From NCBI GenBank assembly GCA_015499985.1, contig JAAAUF010000065.1, positions 17,231 through 76,481 of the forward strand: 59,251 bases of DNA, read 5' to 3'. The position numbers and the translations under genes were made by a program. A model generated the notes under the pieces. The model saw only the letters and a program-made list of their open reading frames with translations. It was not told the DNA's origin and did no database searches. Shown in pieces: positions 1 through 11,431 of the stretch. Position 1 is the first letter of the stretch; each line of letters starts with the position of its first letter. The stretch is from Haplosporangium gracile (Eukaryota; Mortierellomycota; Mortierellomycetes; Mortierellales; Mortierellaceae).

Positions 1-905
1 AAAAAACTTGCGCGGGAAAAACATCGTTCCTGTGTTTGTGTGCCTGTTTCCTGGCGTAAATTTAGAAAAGTGATGGAGTTTTGGTAAATATTTCTTTTGG
101 AGTGTTGTTGTTGTCTGCCAAAACAACAGCAAACAACAGCAGCAACCGAAAAAAAGAGAGCCTGGATCGACAGACACACCGGAGTTTTTTTTTGCCTGCA
201 GGTGGAGCTGTACTCTGCATCACTCATCTTTTGTTGTTTTGGTGTCCGTTGAACAATCCAGGTCACACATGTAAGAATTTTTTCATTTCCCTGGACCAAA
301 GAAATGTCGATGAGGGTCGAGCCTGATGGACCAGCAGAGGCTTCAAACACAGGAGAGAGAAGCGTTCATTCTTGGTTTCGTTGCTGAGTACGGCCAAAGG
401 GTCCGCCGTTTACTTGACGTAGCGTTGTCAATAGAATTGACAACGAAAATGCTAGGTGAAATATGACTACGACGATCTTGATAACGAACAAACATCCACC
501 ATTGCCTTTGAAATAAAAAAAGGCCAGGAGTTAGGGAAGACGGTCAAAGTCTCAGTTGCACGATAGGAGATCAGAAACAGATTCTCCTTGTTTGAGCAAA
601 AGTCGATAATGAACGTGCCTCCTCGTCATAAAATAGATATGCATCATGCCTTGCAATATCGCGTGTTTATCGGGTACTTAAATGTTGATGCGAAAAAGCA
701 AAAACAAGAATTGCATGGTGTGAATGGCCTTCCTTTCAGATTTAGTGGAGCTGCTCTTCTTCCTGACACAAGGCAGTCACACTTACTATTTCTGGTGGCT
801 GAGCTGCAAGGACAACCTTTTCCCTTCGAAAAAAAAAAAAAAAAAAAAAAATATGCCACGGGCAAAGCACATAACTGCCCAAACCGTCCTTCAAGTAGAC
901 AAGCA
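1..905. other. Gene-free start of window
   Basis: I see no supported gene here. The reading frames present are short, overlap one another on both strands and have no recognisable protein features. The stretch contains a run of 23 A residues at 829-851. The last part is presumably the promoter and leader of the PUS10 gene that starts at 906. Confidence 0.6.
829..851. repeat. Poly(A) tract, 23 nt
   Basis: An uninterrupted run of 23 A residues lies about 55 nt upstream of the PUS10 start codon. It is a mononucleotide microsatellite and could act as a nucleosome-excluding promoter element; that role is inference. Confidence 0.9.
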
Positions 906-3188
906 ATGGCGAAGCATGAGGCAGACAGTCTGGAGAATGTCGCAAAGAAGCTGAAGCAAGACATGGAGACAGACCAAAAGTCAGGTATACTAACGTCAAT
1001 GGGAGCACTGCATTCTCCTCATCTTAACCCAACGCAAAACACGCGTCTCTTCCTTACAAAAAAAACGACTTGACCGTTATACTTACTATTTCTCTTGTAT
1101 CCTGGCTACAACCAAACCTGACCTGACAGCACTCAAAGTCCGACTGGAGGGAGCACTTAGTGGAGGACTGAAAGAAGTTATAAAGAACCCAGGATGCGCT
1201 GACGTCCTCTTCAGTGTCGACTGCTGTGGTCGCTGTATGCTTCGATTCCTCGGTGTCCGCGACTTTGAGATCTACGAGCTGTCGTCCAAGGAAATCAAGA
1301 AGATCCTCGCCAAGTACCGCCAGACAACTACAGCAACAGTAACAGCAGCAGGAGATGAAAGCATAGAGTCTATTATGGATCAGGACGTGCAGGAGGAGAA
1401 GGAGGCGATCTGCACAGCATGTGTCGGAACTGTACAGTATGCCGAAGCTTTTGTCAATGAGATTGTGGACCGCATGCAGAAGGAGGCCTATGTCACCAAG
1501 ACCTTCAACATGAATGTCACCCTTCCTACCAGCACATTGATCAGGAACCACGCTATGGCAATCTACTGGAACCAAAAGCTCTCATCCTACCCCACAGCCC
1601 AAGTTGACATCAAGGAGATCTTTAAGCTGCTAATCAGTTGGCCCATTGAACGTCAGACAGGGTTAACTCTGGACTTTAGTGTATGTCGATCTTCCCAGTA
1701 TTTGAAGGCTATTTAGTGTCATATGAGCAATTACAGGTCGAAGAATTGTGTACTAACAGAACTTTCGTATTGTTTGACACAAATAGAGTGAACTCAGGAT
1801 GCAGGTGGCGGTCAAGCATGAGGAGACAAAGGACGACCATGTTTTCCTCTCCAAGATGAAGGAGTCAGGATTGATCATCAAAACTAAGCGGGAAAACGTA
1901 AGCGCCCTCCACATTTTTGGCCTGCGTGAGTTTACTCTGTCTGACAAAGAATCGCCCATTAATTCGACGTTCAACTATCTATGCTTGTAGCGGAAAATGA
2001 TCGTTGTTGGCGATGGACGGCATCATGTTGTCAAGGCGCTCACCATGGTCAAGGACCATCGTTTCGCATCGTAAGTCGACATAAAACAGGACACCCTTGG
2101 ACACAATCAGCTTGGATGGCAATATCCTTTAGACGACGTTCTAATATGATGCATGTCGCCCTTCATTTCATGGGTATAGATGTGGACATGTCCCCCCAAC
2201 TCCTGTTTCGTCAAGCCCACAGCTGGAATCTATTGAGATGATGAGAGAGTCGGTGTTTGTGGGCGGTCGTTATCTCAAATACACCCGCGACGTTAGTCAG
2301 ACGCCTTGGTCGATCGGAACCACCATGTTGGCCGAACTTTCAGTGTCGGGAATAGTTTGCGAGACTCTCAAGAATGCGTTCCGTGCCGATGGTATGTTAA
2401 TGATAACACAGTCGAGCACAATCCAAAAAAAATGAACCTCGATTAACAAGCGACCCTATCATCTCTTTTATACGATGTAGAGTTCAAGTTTGTGACGGCG
2501 GGACGTGAGGATGCTAATGTCAGGATGTTGGGCAATGGGCGACCATTTTATGTTGAATTGATGAACCCCAGGATACCCGTTCTGCCTTCCGAGACGATCA
2601 AGCGATTAGAAGGCGAGATCAATACCATTATGCCAGACAAGGTTCAGATCCGCCATCTTGCCGCTCTTCGCCCAGAGGATACAAAGGTCATCAAGGATGG
2701 TGAGGAGACCAAGACCAAGAGCTATAGTGCACTGTGCTGGACATCCAAACCTGTTACTCAGGATATGATTAATGCTGTCAACGAGTATAACGGAAAGGCC
2801 TTTTATGTGGAGCAGCAGACACCTATTCGTGTTCTTCAGAGGTAAGCAATCGAGGAGTGATGAGATTTTGATGTGTCATGAAACCTTGACATGAGAGACG
2901 AATAGAATTCTAAACAATTACTCCACCTTCGTATACTATGTACTTAGACGTGCCCAGATGATCCGCAAGAAAGAGATTCACTCGCTCAAGGCGTTCCCAT
3001 TGGAGGGCCATTTCATGGTGGTGCATCTGCACACGGAAGCAGGCACTTATATCAAAGAGTTTGTTCACGGCGACCTTGGCCGGAACCAACCCAGTCTGGC
3101 GTCTATTATTGACTGTGAAGCAGATATCATGGAACTGGACGTTCTTGAAGTCGATCTGGAGTTTCCTCCACCAGAGTGTCTGCCATAA
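906..3188 (+). CDS. PUS10: tRNA pseudouridine synthase Pus10
   Basis: Seven exons join in phase (906-984, 1130-1680, 1787-1897, 1991-2070, 2180-2391, 2481-2841, 2948-3188) to give 544 residues, close to the roughly 530 of animal Pus10. The N-terminal part has two cysteine pairs, CCGRC at about residues 58-62 and CTAC at about 121-124, typical of the Pus10 zinc-binding region. The catalytic part has FVGGRYLKYTRDV and the GREDANVRMLGNGRPF stretch. Its Asp at about residue 355 sits in the GRxD..V arrangement of pseudouridine synthases. The C-terminal AGTYIKEFVHGDLGR matches the family. Pus10 makes pseudouridine 54/55 in the tRNA T-loop. It is present in archaea, animals and some fungi but absent from budding yeast. 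The start was chosen because the ATG at 906 opens the only exon that splices in phase to exon 2; the first exon is the least certain part. Confidence 0.93.
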
Positions 3189-4209
3189 TTTTTTTTTTCT
3201 CGAATCGCATAATTAAAGAGGGCATTGCTCAATGACATGTGTGTTGAAGAGTTTTTTTTTATTCAGGGGCGCTTGATTGGACGGCTGGATTAGGGCTTAG
3301 CACAGTCTTGTTTGTTGCCACCAAAAATGTTGATTGTTGAAAAATGGATCGGGCTACACTCGAACTTTACTCCCACGCCATTTGTTCGATGACCTTTTTT
3401 TTCGCACATATACACACCTTGTGTTGTTTGAGAAGGAGACTCTTTGTTATTTCTGATAAACTCGAAATCGCTTTGAGCAATGAATGAATCTCATCAGTTT
3501 GTCACCATCCATGAGTTCAGATGACTTGAAGAGTCTCTTTTCATTGTCCTGGTCACTCTTTTCTTATGCATTCTCTTCTTTCTTTCTCTTTCTTTTTCTT
3601 GTTCATGCCTTTCCTCCTCTCGTACATCCACCCTTTCAAAATGGATAGCAATAATACCCACCACCACAGCAGCAGCACTACCAGCATCAGGATCTAGGAC
3701 ACTACGACGGCATCCATCCAACTACACCGGTCTTCGGTCCCAGTGAGGATACAACCAACGTCCTACAACAGCGGCTTTCAGCATCAGTTGCTGCACTGCA
3801 GCTGTCGATATCGCACTTACCACTGCCCTTGTGGATGTGACTGTGTGAGGATATTTACTTCTCAGTCCTTTGCTCGTTCGCTTTTTGTAAATAAAAAAAA
3901 TTTGACTTGAAAACAAGAATGTGTTATTTGTTGTTGTAAGGTCCTATGGGTGCATTAGGTCTGAGTTTCTCCTCCAAGCACCGCTTGTACGGTAGCAGTC
4001 GGTTATTGTAGAGCAGTTGCATGCAGTTTGGTTTGACTTTTGACTTTCTTTTGATCCGGTTTATTACTGGTCAACAAACAGAGATTTTTACTATAGTTTC
4101 TTATATAAAAAAAAAAATACATCCTCTTTGCATTTCGATGGCATACTGTTTATTGCAAAGGAAAGAGAGCAGAGAAAGGGTATTCATTCATGAAGTAATG
4201 AATGAAAAA
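3189..4209. other. Intergenic region after PUS10
   Basis: About 1 kb without a supported gene. It is T- and pyrimidine-rich with several short homopolymer runs. It presumably carries the PUS10 3' end and the 3' flank of the minus-strand relic that follows. No RNA gene or mobile element was recognised. Confidence 0.55.
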
Positions 4210-4840
4210 AGAGCCAGTGAAAGACTGGCATTACTTTTTAAAGAAGTGGCTGCGGCGGGGTCACAGACGGTCTTGGTAGCAGGGCACTCAGGAACAACGG
4301 TAACGGTCTCATAGACGACACAGTCTTTATTTTTTTCGCCTTCATTGTTGAGAGCCTCCAGGCACCCGCATCGTCCTCAAACACATCACTCTCGCCACCA
4401 AACCTATCTTCCTCATCGTTGCCGTCGTACTCGCCTCCATCATACTCCACATCCTCCTCCTCGTCAAGCGCGGATCCTGCAGCAAGGTCGCTCAAAATGG
4501 CGAAGACCTCTCTGGAGACTGAAGCTCCTGCTGGTCCTCCGTACTTAGGGCGATCGGGGCAGCGGCAAGCTCATTTTGCTTTTCGTGATAATGGTGATTG
4601 TCCTGCTGGACCTCCTTTCCATGATGCTTCTTGGAAGACTTGCGATGCTGCTTGTTCTTGTCCTCCTCAATTCAGGTAAAGATCTTGACACGTTCTTGGA
4701 GTTCGGCATCGGTAGGGTATGCGACTTCGGTGATGACAGGGTATGTTGCAGTGGCAACAGTAGCCTGAGCCGACATGGCACTGGTCAAGACGACTGAGCA
4801 AACTCCAATGACGGTGGTGAAGCGCAATGGCAGATTTTTT
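4210..4840 (-). pseudogene. Broken small secreted-protein gene
   Basis: On the minus strand a signal-peptide-like segment (FTTVIGVCSVVLTSAMSAQA, about 4826-4765) is followed by ATVATATYPVITEVAYP. The segment has no in-frame ATG before it. It runs into an in-frame TGA at about 4674, then continues in the same frame with a Lys/His-rich stretch (EEDKNKQHRKSSKKHHGKE). The reading then has to change frame to reach an acidic segment (SALDEEEDVEYDGGEYDGND). It changes again to reach a Cys-containing tail (ETVTVVPECPATKTVCD) near 4310-4260. All pieces look coding, with Thr/Val/Ala-rich and charged composition typical of fungal secreted proteins, but no set of canonical introns joins them. I do not recognise the family. 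A functional gene with unusual splicing cannot be excluded. Confidence 0.4.
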
Positions 4841-7800
4841 GTGAAAGGGTGTGAAAAAAGGCGGGTAATATGAAGGGGGTGGAGAAAAAGGAGAATATGG
4901 GAAGTTAATGGTACTTTAACTAGCTGATCCTACTCCTCCTTCGTTTTATTCACATTCGAACCATTTCCTAACATCTTTTGAGTTTATTCTTTTGTTTTAT
5001 GCTCATCTTTGTGTTTGTATAACAGACCATAGGGTGAGATGAGAATCCCACAGTTCCGAAAATACGGTATAGGTGATCGTTTGTCGGATCGCTTTTCGCA
5101 CCAGAAAGCTTTTTGCTTTTGTCGTCATGAGAAGGGAAAATATGGTGCGTGATTGGCTTTTAGAGATGAAACACTGATCAAGTCGGAGGATAAGGCACCA
5201 CGCGCATTAAACAAGAGACATACGCGTAAAAGTCGAACTTACTGCACGTGATGTGTACTGTACCCGAGTGAGGAACCACCAAGTAGAGCTTGCCTCGTGG
5301 CGCTCGACCCTGCCATAAAGAGGGGTCTTGCCCGCTTGTACTCCCAAGTTGCCCGTGTTCTTTAGTCACTTATTGTTCCGAAGGAAGAGAGGAAGCGTTT
5401 TTGTTTATGTCAAGCGGGTGTTTGTTTTGTTGTTTGTTTTGTTGTTTGTTTGTAGCGCTGGAGAATTCCAGCCATCCAGCCCAGAATTTAAAAAAAAAAA
5501 CAAAAATTTCAATCGGGGCTCATATTTCAGTCCTTTGGTCGCATGTTTTCGTCCAACTTTTCTCTTTGTCACATAAAAATACTAGAGTGGGAGCGCAGCT
5601 TGTGGGGGTGGAGAACGAAAGACTTGGACATTTGTTGCGTGGATGGCTTTTTGTCTAGAGAGGTGTAGAATGATAGGCGGGCGAGCGTGTTCCAAAGTAG
5701 AAGTCTCGTTCTCTCTCTCTCGAAAGAGAACAAAAGCTTAAAAAGGCGTGGTCGATGGGTACGGTAGATAGACGAGAAAAATATATCCGTGGTTTTACTA
5801 ATGAGCAACTATGGACCAGCATATGTTTGCATTTACATTTGTCTTCTGTTCTTTTGTCACAGATATGATTTATAACTTCTTTCGATCGAAGCATACAGCC
5901 GAATGCGCGATAAGATTTCAGCGACGCAATCAACATCACGACAAGAAAGGTCAGCTGGGCAAATAAACACTTCTTTTGTTTTTGTCAGCATTGTCAAGGA
6001 GTTGAGTTGAGTTTCCCATCTGGCTAGATAGATTGATGAAGGGACAAAGACCTTTCTATTCCCTCTATGCTTTCTCAGGCACACAAAGTGCAAAGTATGA
6101 AGCGAGCTGACGACAATGCTCTCTCACTTTTTGTTTGGTGGTCATAAAGGATGGGGGAATAGAGTGAAGGCGAATCAAGGGTCGCTTGGTTGAATTGTAA
6201 CCTTCTCCCCGCAAAATTTGAATTCCTTTTTTGGGTAGTCTTTCCAACTGCACTTCTCTCCCCGTCTTCTATTCAACCCTTCGATGCGACACAAAACTAA
6301 AAGGTTAGAAAGGTCAGCAGGCAATTTGGACACTTTGAGGCATCTCCTGGTTTGTCACTCGCGTTCATAAGAATTCCTCAAAAGGAAGAAATCATAATGG
6401 TTTTTTTGCGGGGAAGGGTGTTGTCGCTGTTGTTATGAGTTGGACATGAGCAAAAGTGTAAAAAAGTTGCCCACATATGTCTGTGTAAGTTTAAGTGTTG
6501 TTGTGTTTATACTCTTGGCGAACTACTTGCAATCAACAAATCTGCAACCGCAGGAAAAAAAACGCCCAATGCTCTCTCAATTTCCGTGTTGAATGAAGGG
6601 AGTGTAGAGAGGTATATGAGTATTTGTGGTTGATCAAGTGCATTTGGAATGGAAGGAGGAGTGTGCATTTTACCCGGGAAAACCAAAAGCGACAAATTAA
6701 CGCGATCTGTTGTTGATGTTGGTTTGCTTTGTTTACTTCTTGCTATGAAGGTCACTTGTTGGCGCAAGGACTCCAGCTAAATGAATGCCAACAACATACT
6801 CAACAACAGAAAGGATGTGCTGGAGCAGACAATACCAATATGAACTACGAGTCTTTCGCTTTTTGTGTGCAGCAGGTTTGTCGCCATTTTGTATTTCTAG
6901 CCTTTGCTTTGCTATCATGAACAGAAACAGGGGTTCCAACAAGCGCCCGAACGAGCCTTCTCTGCATTTAGATAAACGATCAGGAAGCCGCCAAAAGGTC
7001 CGGAGAAAAAACTGCTATGTGTGCTGATCGGGGATTCTTTGATTAGAGGGAATACTTTATTCTTCGCGATCCCTCTTTCGGTTCACAAAGAGCTTCAAGA
7101 GATAACTATCAAGCACATGACGCGAACTCTCGTGTCTACAGAATGTAGATACATTTATTTGTTCTTTTTTGTCTATCTCTGAAAACTAATTGGTTGTCGG
7201 ATATTGCTGGTTCACCAATTGAGGTAATTGTCACTGAAAAAAAAAAAAAAGAATGGCGCCTGCCATGCAAGCAATACAGCACTCCCACTCCGCTCTTCAT
7301 TGAAATCGAATCGATGAAGCCATGGTCAATAGAGAAGGAAAAGATGTAGAACCACTACGAAACCCCGGCATGAAAACTACCACGTCAGGATGGGAGGATG
7401 GACATGTCGTGGATTTCTTTGGTGCCTGGTTGGATCGAAAAATGCGGGGTCGCAAGAAAAAAGTTGGTCCTGTTGGACCATGACTCGAGGAGAGACTCAT
7501 CTTTTTTTTTCAATAAGTGGCGATGACAGAACGAAAAAAGAGAGAGGGATAAGAAGTAGACGAGAGCAAAAAGAGCAAAACGCACAAAAAAGGTGAGATG
7601 CAAAATGCGGGGGAGGTAAGAGTAAATAAGGGTGCTAGACCAGTGGGTCGCCCAATATGCAAGACCATTGGAGCTAACACAACCTTGGGGTTTCAAGGCC
7701 TTGATTGGATGGACCGGGCAAACCGGGCACGCGAATCGCCCAACGGTCGACGGTCCAATCAGCATCGAGGCCTTACATGTGTCCCTTTGCGGTTTGTCCC

Positions 7801-9062
7801 TTTTTTGATTTGAGAGATGCTTTGACTTTGCAAAATCTTTGTTACCGAGGGACAAAAAAAAGTTGTAAAAAACGCGGGCAACTCTAATGCATTAAGCGTG
7901 TGTATACGTTGCAGCTTGGATCCTTTTTCTTTCTTTTCCTTTCAAGTAATCGTTCATGACCAAACAGCAACAACAAAAAAACATGGATCCATTACTCGTT
8001 TGTTCACAACCACCAAGTACCCCATTCGCTCATTCACTTCTCTTTCTGCCGAACATTCGTTTCATTTTGTTGTTTTTTGTCCGAAGAGCAAAGATAGGAA
8101 CTACGGAAAGTAGGAAACATCCGTTGAGCGAGCGAAGGAGAATGGTCTAAACGAGTTAGCCTAAAGATCAATCGACACTCCACTTTTTTCAATTTCTTTT
8201 ATACCGGGTAAGTGGAGAGGATAGAGTCAAATTGAACAAGGCGGCCAACTAGCTAACTCTGGGGCATGATATATCCATCAAACCATATCCCTACTTTGAG
8301 AGCCGTATCCCCAGACCCGTAGTAGCATACTATTCAGCTCAATCGGCATACCTATTCTATGTATGCTTGTTGCTTTCAACGTGGACTGAACGGCTCTTTG
8401 CATCGACTTCAGCCCCCTTCTCTTGTCGCTTCTTATGGTCAAGGCAGACTATTTTTTTTTTGCTTGGTCCAACTCCCCCGCAATCTTTTTTGATTCCGAC
8501 GCTGTTGACATCGCCATCTTTTTTGTCCCACCACTGACCCCACGGACAAAAAAAACAGAGTCGAGCATTCAGGTGGAGACGACTATGAAAACAAAACGGA
8601 AAGGCAATTGGTGGAGATTGGGTGGGGTACACAAGAAAAAGGGTCAAAGTCGTGGCAAAGGGAGAAAAAAAAAAAGTGGAAAACCTTGACCCCGCATTCT
8701 GCCATGATAGGCAGTTGGTGCTCTCAAGATACAAAAAAGGCCCTGCTGACTCTCTCTGACGGAGAGGACAGACTCTAACTAACTGAGTACCCTCTAGTGT
8801 ATACTCTGTGGAGTTTTTTCTTTTACCAGGGAAAAGGAAGAGTGAATTGGAGAGAGTAAACAAAAGAGCGAGGGTTAAGGAAAGTCCAAAGAAGAAGCAA
8901 GTTCAAAGAAAAAAAAGAGTAGGTGCATCCAAGAAGGACACACAAACACAAACAAAAATAAACAAACTAACAGGCTGCACAAACAGAAGTAACCAGGTGT
9001 ATGTGTGCAAAGAAACACTCATCCGCAGCGATGAGGGTGTTCTTTTCCAACAACTCTTCTCA
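4841..9062. other. 4.2-kb gene-free region upstream of the permease
   Basis: No conserved protein was seen on either strand; the open frames are short and low in complexity. It is rich in A and T runs and contains a TTTG/TTG repeat at 5420-5453. Two sites fitting the fungal GATA-factor consensus HGATAR lie at 8092-8097 and 8705-8710. In ascomycetes NCS2 permeases are under nitrogen control through such factors, but sites this short also occur by chance. The length is unusual next to the otherwise compact gene spacing. Confidence 0.5.
5420..5453. repeat. TTTG/TTG simple repeat
   Basis: A 12-nt unit made of TTTGTTTTGTTG is repeated nearly exactly, followed by a partial copy. It is an ordinary microsatellite in non-coding sequence. 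Confidence 0.8.
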
Positions 9063-9070
9063 TATAAATA
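9063..9070 (+). promoter_or_regulatory. TATA-like box of the purine permease
   Basis: TATAAATA lies 160 nt upstream of the permease start codon. It is followed by a strongly CT-rich stretch (about 9090-9200), a common feature of well-expressed fungal promoters. No ATG occurs between about 9090 and the start at 9223, which fits transcription starting just downstream of this box. Confidence 0.5.
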
Positions 9071-9222
9071 CCAACTCCATCGTCGCCTCTTTCCTTCTCT
9101 TTTTTTATCTTTTCTCCTCAGATCTTATCTCAACCTTGCCCCTTCTTCAACAACAGCACTTCTTCTTCTTCCCTTTCCTCCTTCTCTTCAATCCATTCAT
9201 AACATATTCATCTTGCTCGGTT

Positions 9223-11190
9223 ATGACTGAAATCACACAGCAGCCGGCAGTGGCAACGCCACCAGTATATATTCTCGACCCCCACGCCAACCGCACAAAG
9301 GAAGAGGATATCGATCTCTCTCACACCGTTGGCAAACTCCCCACATGGACCACCGTCCAAGAATCTCTCGGCACCCGTACCGGCTGGTTTGGTGACTATG
9401 ACTATGGTTTCCTCTGCATGCCCACCTTGCCTGGATTGACCAAGGTCACCAGAATCCCTCCCTTCTTCGGATTGAAGGACCGCCTCCCCCTTATTCTCGC
9501 CATCGTCATGGGTATGTTTCTTCGTATTAAATCATTGCTTGCCCATTGTCCCTTGAACGTGAAATGGCTACTTTGAACGCCAATTGACCTTCCATTTCTC
9601 TCGTTTTTCTACTTGTAATGAACAGGCTTCCAGCACGCGTTGGCCATGATTGCTGGAGTTGTCACCCCTGCATTGATCATGTCAGGAAGCGGCAAGAACG
9701 GTCTCAACTTCTCGCCTACCATGCGCACACAAATGATTTCAACCTCCTTGATTACCTCCGGCTTAATCTCCCTTGTTCAAATCACCCGCTTCCGTCTCGG
9801 TCGCAGTCACTACTTCCTCGGCACAGGACTCCTTTCAGTCGTCGGTACCTCATTCATCTTCCTCCCCGTCCTTCAATCGTCCGTCGCCAACATGTATGCC
9901 TCTGGATTCTGCCCCAGTACCGTTGACCCCACTACCGGAAACATCACCTACATGTCCTGCCCTGACGCCTGGGGTGCCTTCCTCGGTACCTGCATGATCT
10001 GCAGTTTCTTGCCCATCGTCTTGTCGTTCTTGCCTCCCAAGGTCTTGAAGAAGGTCTTCCCTCCTATTGTCACCGGTGTTACTGTCATGATGATCGGTGT
10101 CCATCTGGTCACTTCTGGTATGGCCCAATGGGGTGGTGGAAACGGCCCCTGCAAGTCCAAACCCACGACTGGTCCCTTTGTCAACTGCCCCGACAACAAC
10201 GCCCCCCGTGCTGCGCCCTGGGGCGATGCTCAATGGATCGGACTCGGCTTCCTTGTCTTCTCGATTATTATGATTGTCGAGTTCTTTGGATCGCCCTTCA
10301 TGAAGAATGCCCAGGTAGTCCTTGGTCTCATTGTCGGATTGATTGTCGCCGTCGCCTGTGGTTACACCACCAACGAGTCTGTCGATGCTGCCCCCGTTGT
10401 CACCTTCCTCTGGACCCGTACCTACAAGATCGGCGTCTACGCACCGGCCGTTATTCCGCTACTAATCACGTATACCCTGGCCATGGTCGAGTCCATTGGT
10501 GACATCACCGCTTCCTGCGAGGTTTCCCAGTTGTCGGTCGAGGGTCGTGAGTTCGAGTCCCGCCTTCAGGGTGGTATCCTTGCCGACGGTATTGCCGGCA
10601 TATTGGCCCCTCTCTTCATGAACTCGCCCATGTCTTGCTACGCCCAGAACAACGGAATCATCTCCCTGACCCGCTGCGCCAACACCATGGCCGGCTACAT
10701 GTGCTGCCTCTTCTTGGTCCTCATGGGTGTCTTCTCTAAGTTTGGAGCCCTCTTCCTCATGGTCCCCGACGCGGTCCTCGGAGGCATGACCACCTTCCTC
10801 TTCTCCAGTGTCGTAGTCTCTGGTATCCGTATCTTGTCCTTCCTCCCCTGGACCCGTCGTGAGCGCTTCATTGTTGCTGCCGCTTTGACCCTCGGTGTCG
10901 GCACCTCGGTTGTCCCCGGAGTCTTCACCCACATGTTCAACTACACCGGCACCAACGCCTTTGTCCTCTCGTTGATCAACTCGGCCAACATTGTTCTTGA
11001 CACCGGTTTTGCCCTGGCTGCCATCGTCTCGTGCTTGTTGAACGGCTTGCTCCCTGCCAACCCTCCCATGGCCGCCGAGCCCATCATCGACCGCCACGGC
11101 CCCGTCCCCTCCGACAAGGAGATCCAGGAGATGAACATCGAGGCCCAGTCCATTCACGAGAGTATGCTCAACGGCAAGACCCGCCACTAA
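9223..11190 (+). CDS. NCS2 uric acid/xanthine permease (UapA/UapC type)
   Basis: Two exons (9223-9511, 9626-11190) give 617 residues, slightly longer than Aspergillus UapA. The family is a 14-helix elevator transporter of the plasma membrane that imports uric acid and xanthine with protons. The hallmarks are all present: the QH pair in the first transmembrane segment (GFQHALAM, Q99-H100); the conserved Glu in MVESIGDITAS (about residue 385); and the signature QNNGIISLTRCAN (Q437-N438-G440), which in UapA sets substrate binding and specificity. The start is the first ATG after the TATA-like element. Codons are strongly C-ending compared with neighbouring genes, suggesting high expression. Exact substrate cannot be settled from sequence, but the Gln-Asn-x-Gly signature favours oxidised purines over nucleobases such as uracil. 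Confidence 0.95.
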
Positions 11191-11431
11191 TTCTCCTCTG
11201 GCAGGACACCCTTTTAAAGGTGTCTTCTCAGGAAAACTGGTCTCACACTCCCAGTCTAAAAAAATTGTATACCAAGTTTTTCTTATTCTTCTCTCGCCAT
11301 TTTTTCCACTTTCTATTATTTTTCTGTGTACATAACAACGAGAAGATACCAAAAGCTACAACAATAAACACCCTATTTTATCTCCTTTATTCTACGTGAA
11401 TATTTTGTTTGTTTTTCCTGTAAAAGTCACT

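Noticed and set aside
588..1073. 161-codon plus-strand frame over the poly(A) tract
   Set aside because: It begins with TTG, includes a run of Lys from the A tract and overlaps two other frames. Only its last part, from the ATG at 906, belongs to PUS10 exon 1.
7385..7855. 156-codon minus-strand frame upstream of the permease
   Set aside because: It has Phe/Leu/Ser-rich low complexity, no motifs, and is matched by similar open frames on the other strand.
8357..8863. 168-codon minus-strand frame
   Set aside because: Composition follows the local C/T-rich DNA, with no conserved segment, and it lies in the promoter region of the permease.
9850..11352. Long minus-strand frames opposite the permease and similar antisense frames opposite CFT1 and the RING gene
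   Set aside because: They are mirror images of real exons with C-ending codons, which leaves the antisense strand open.
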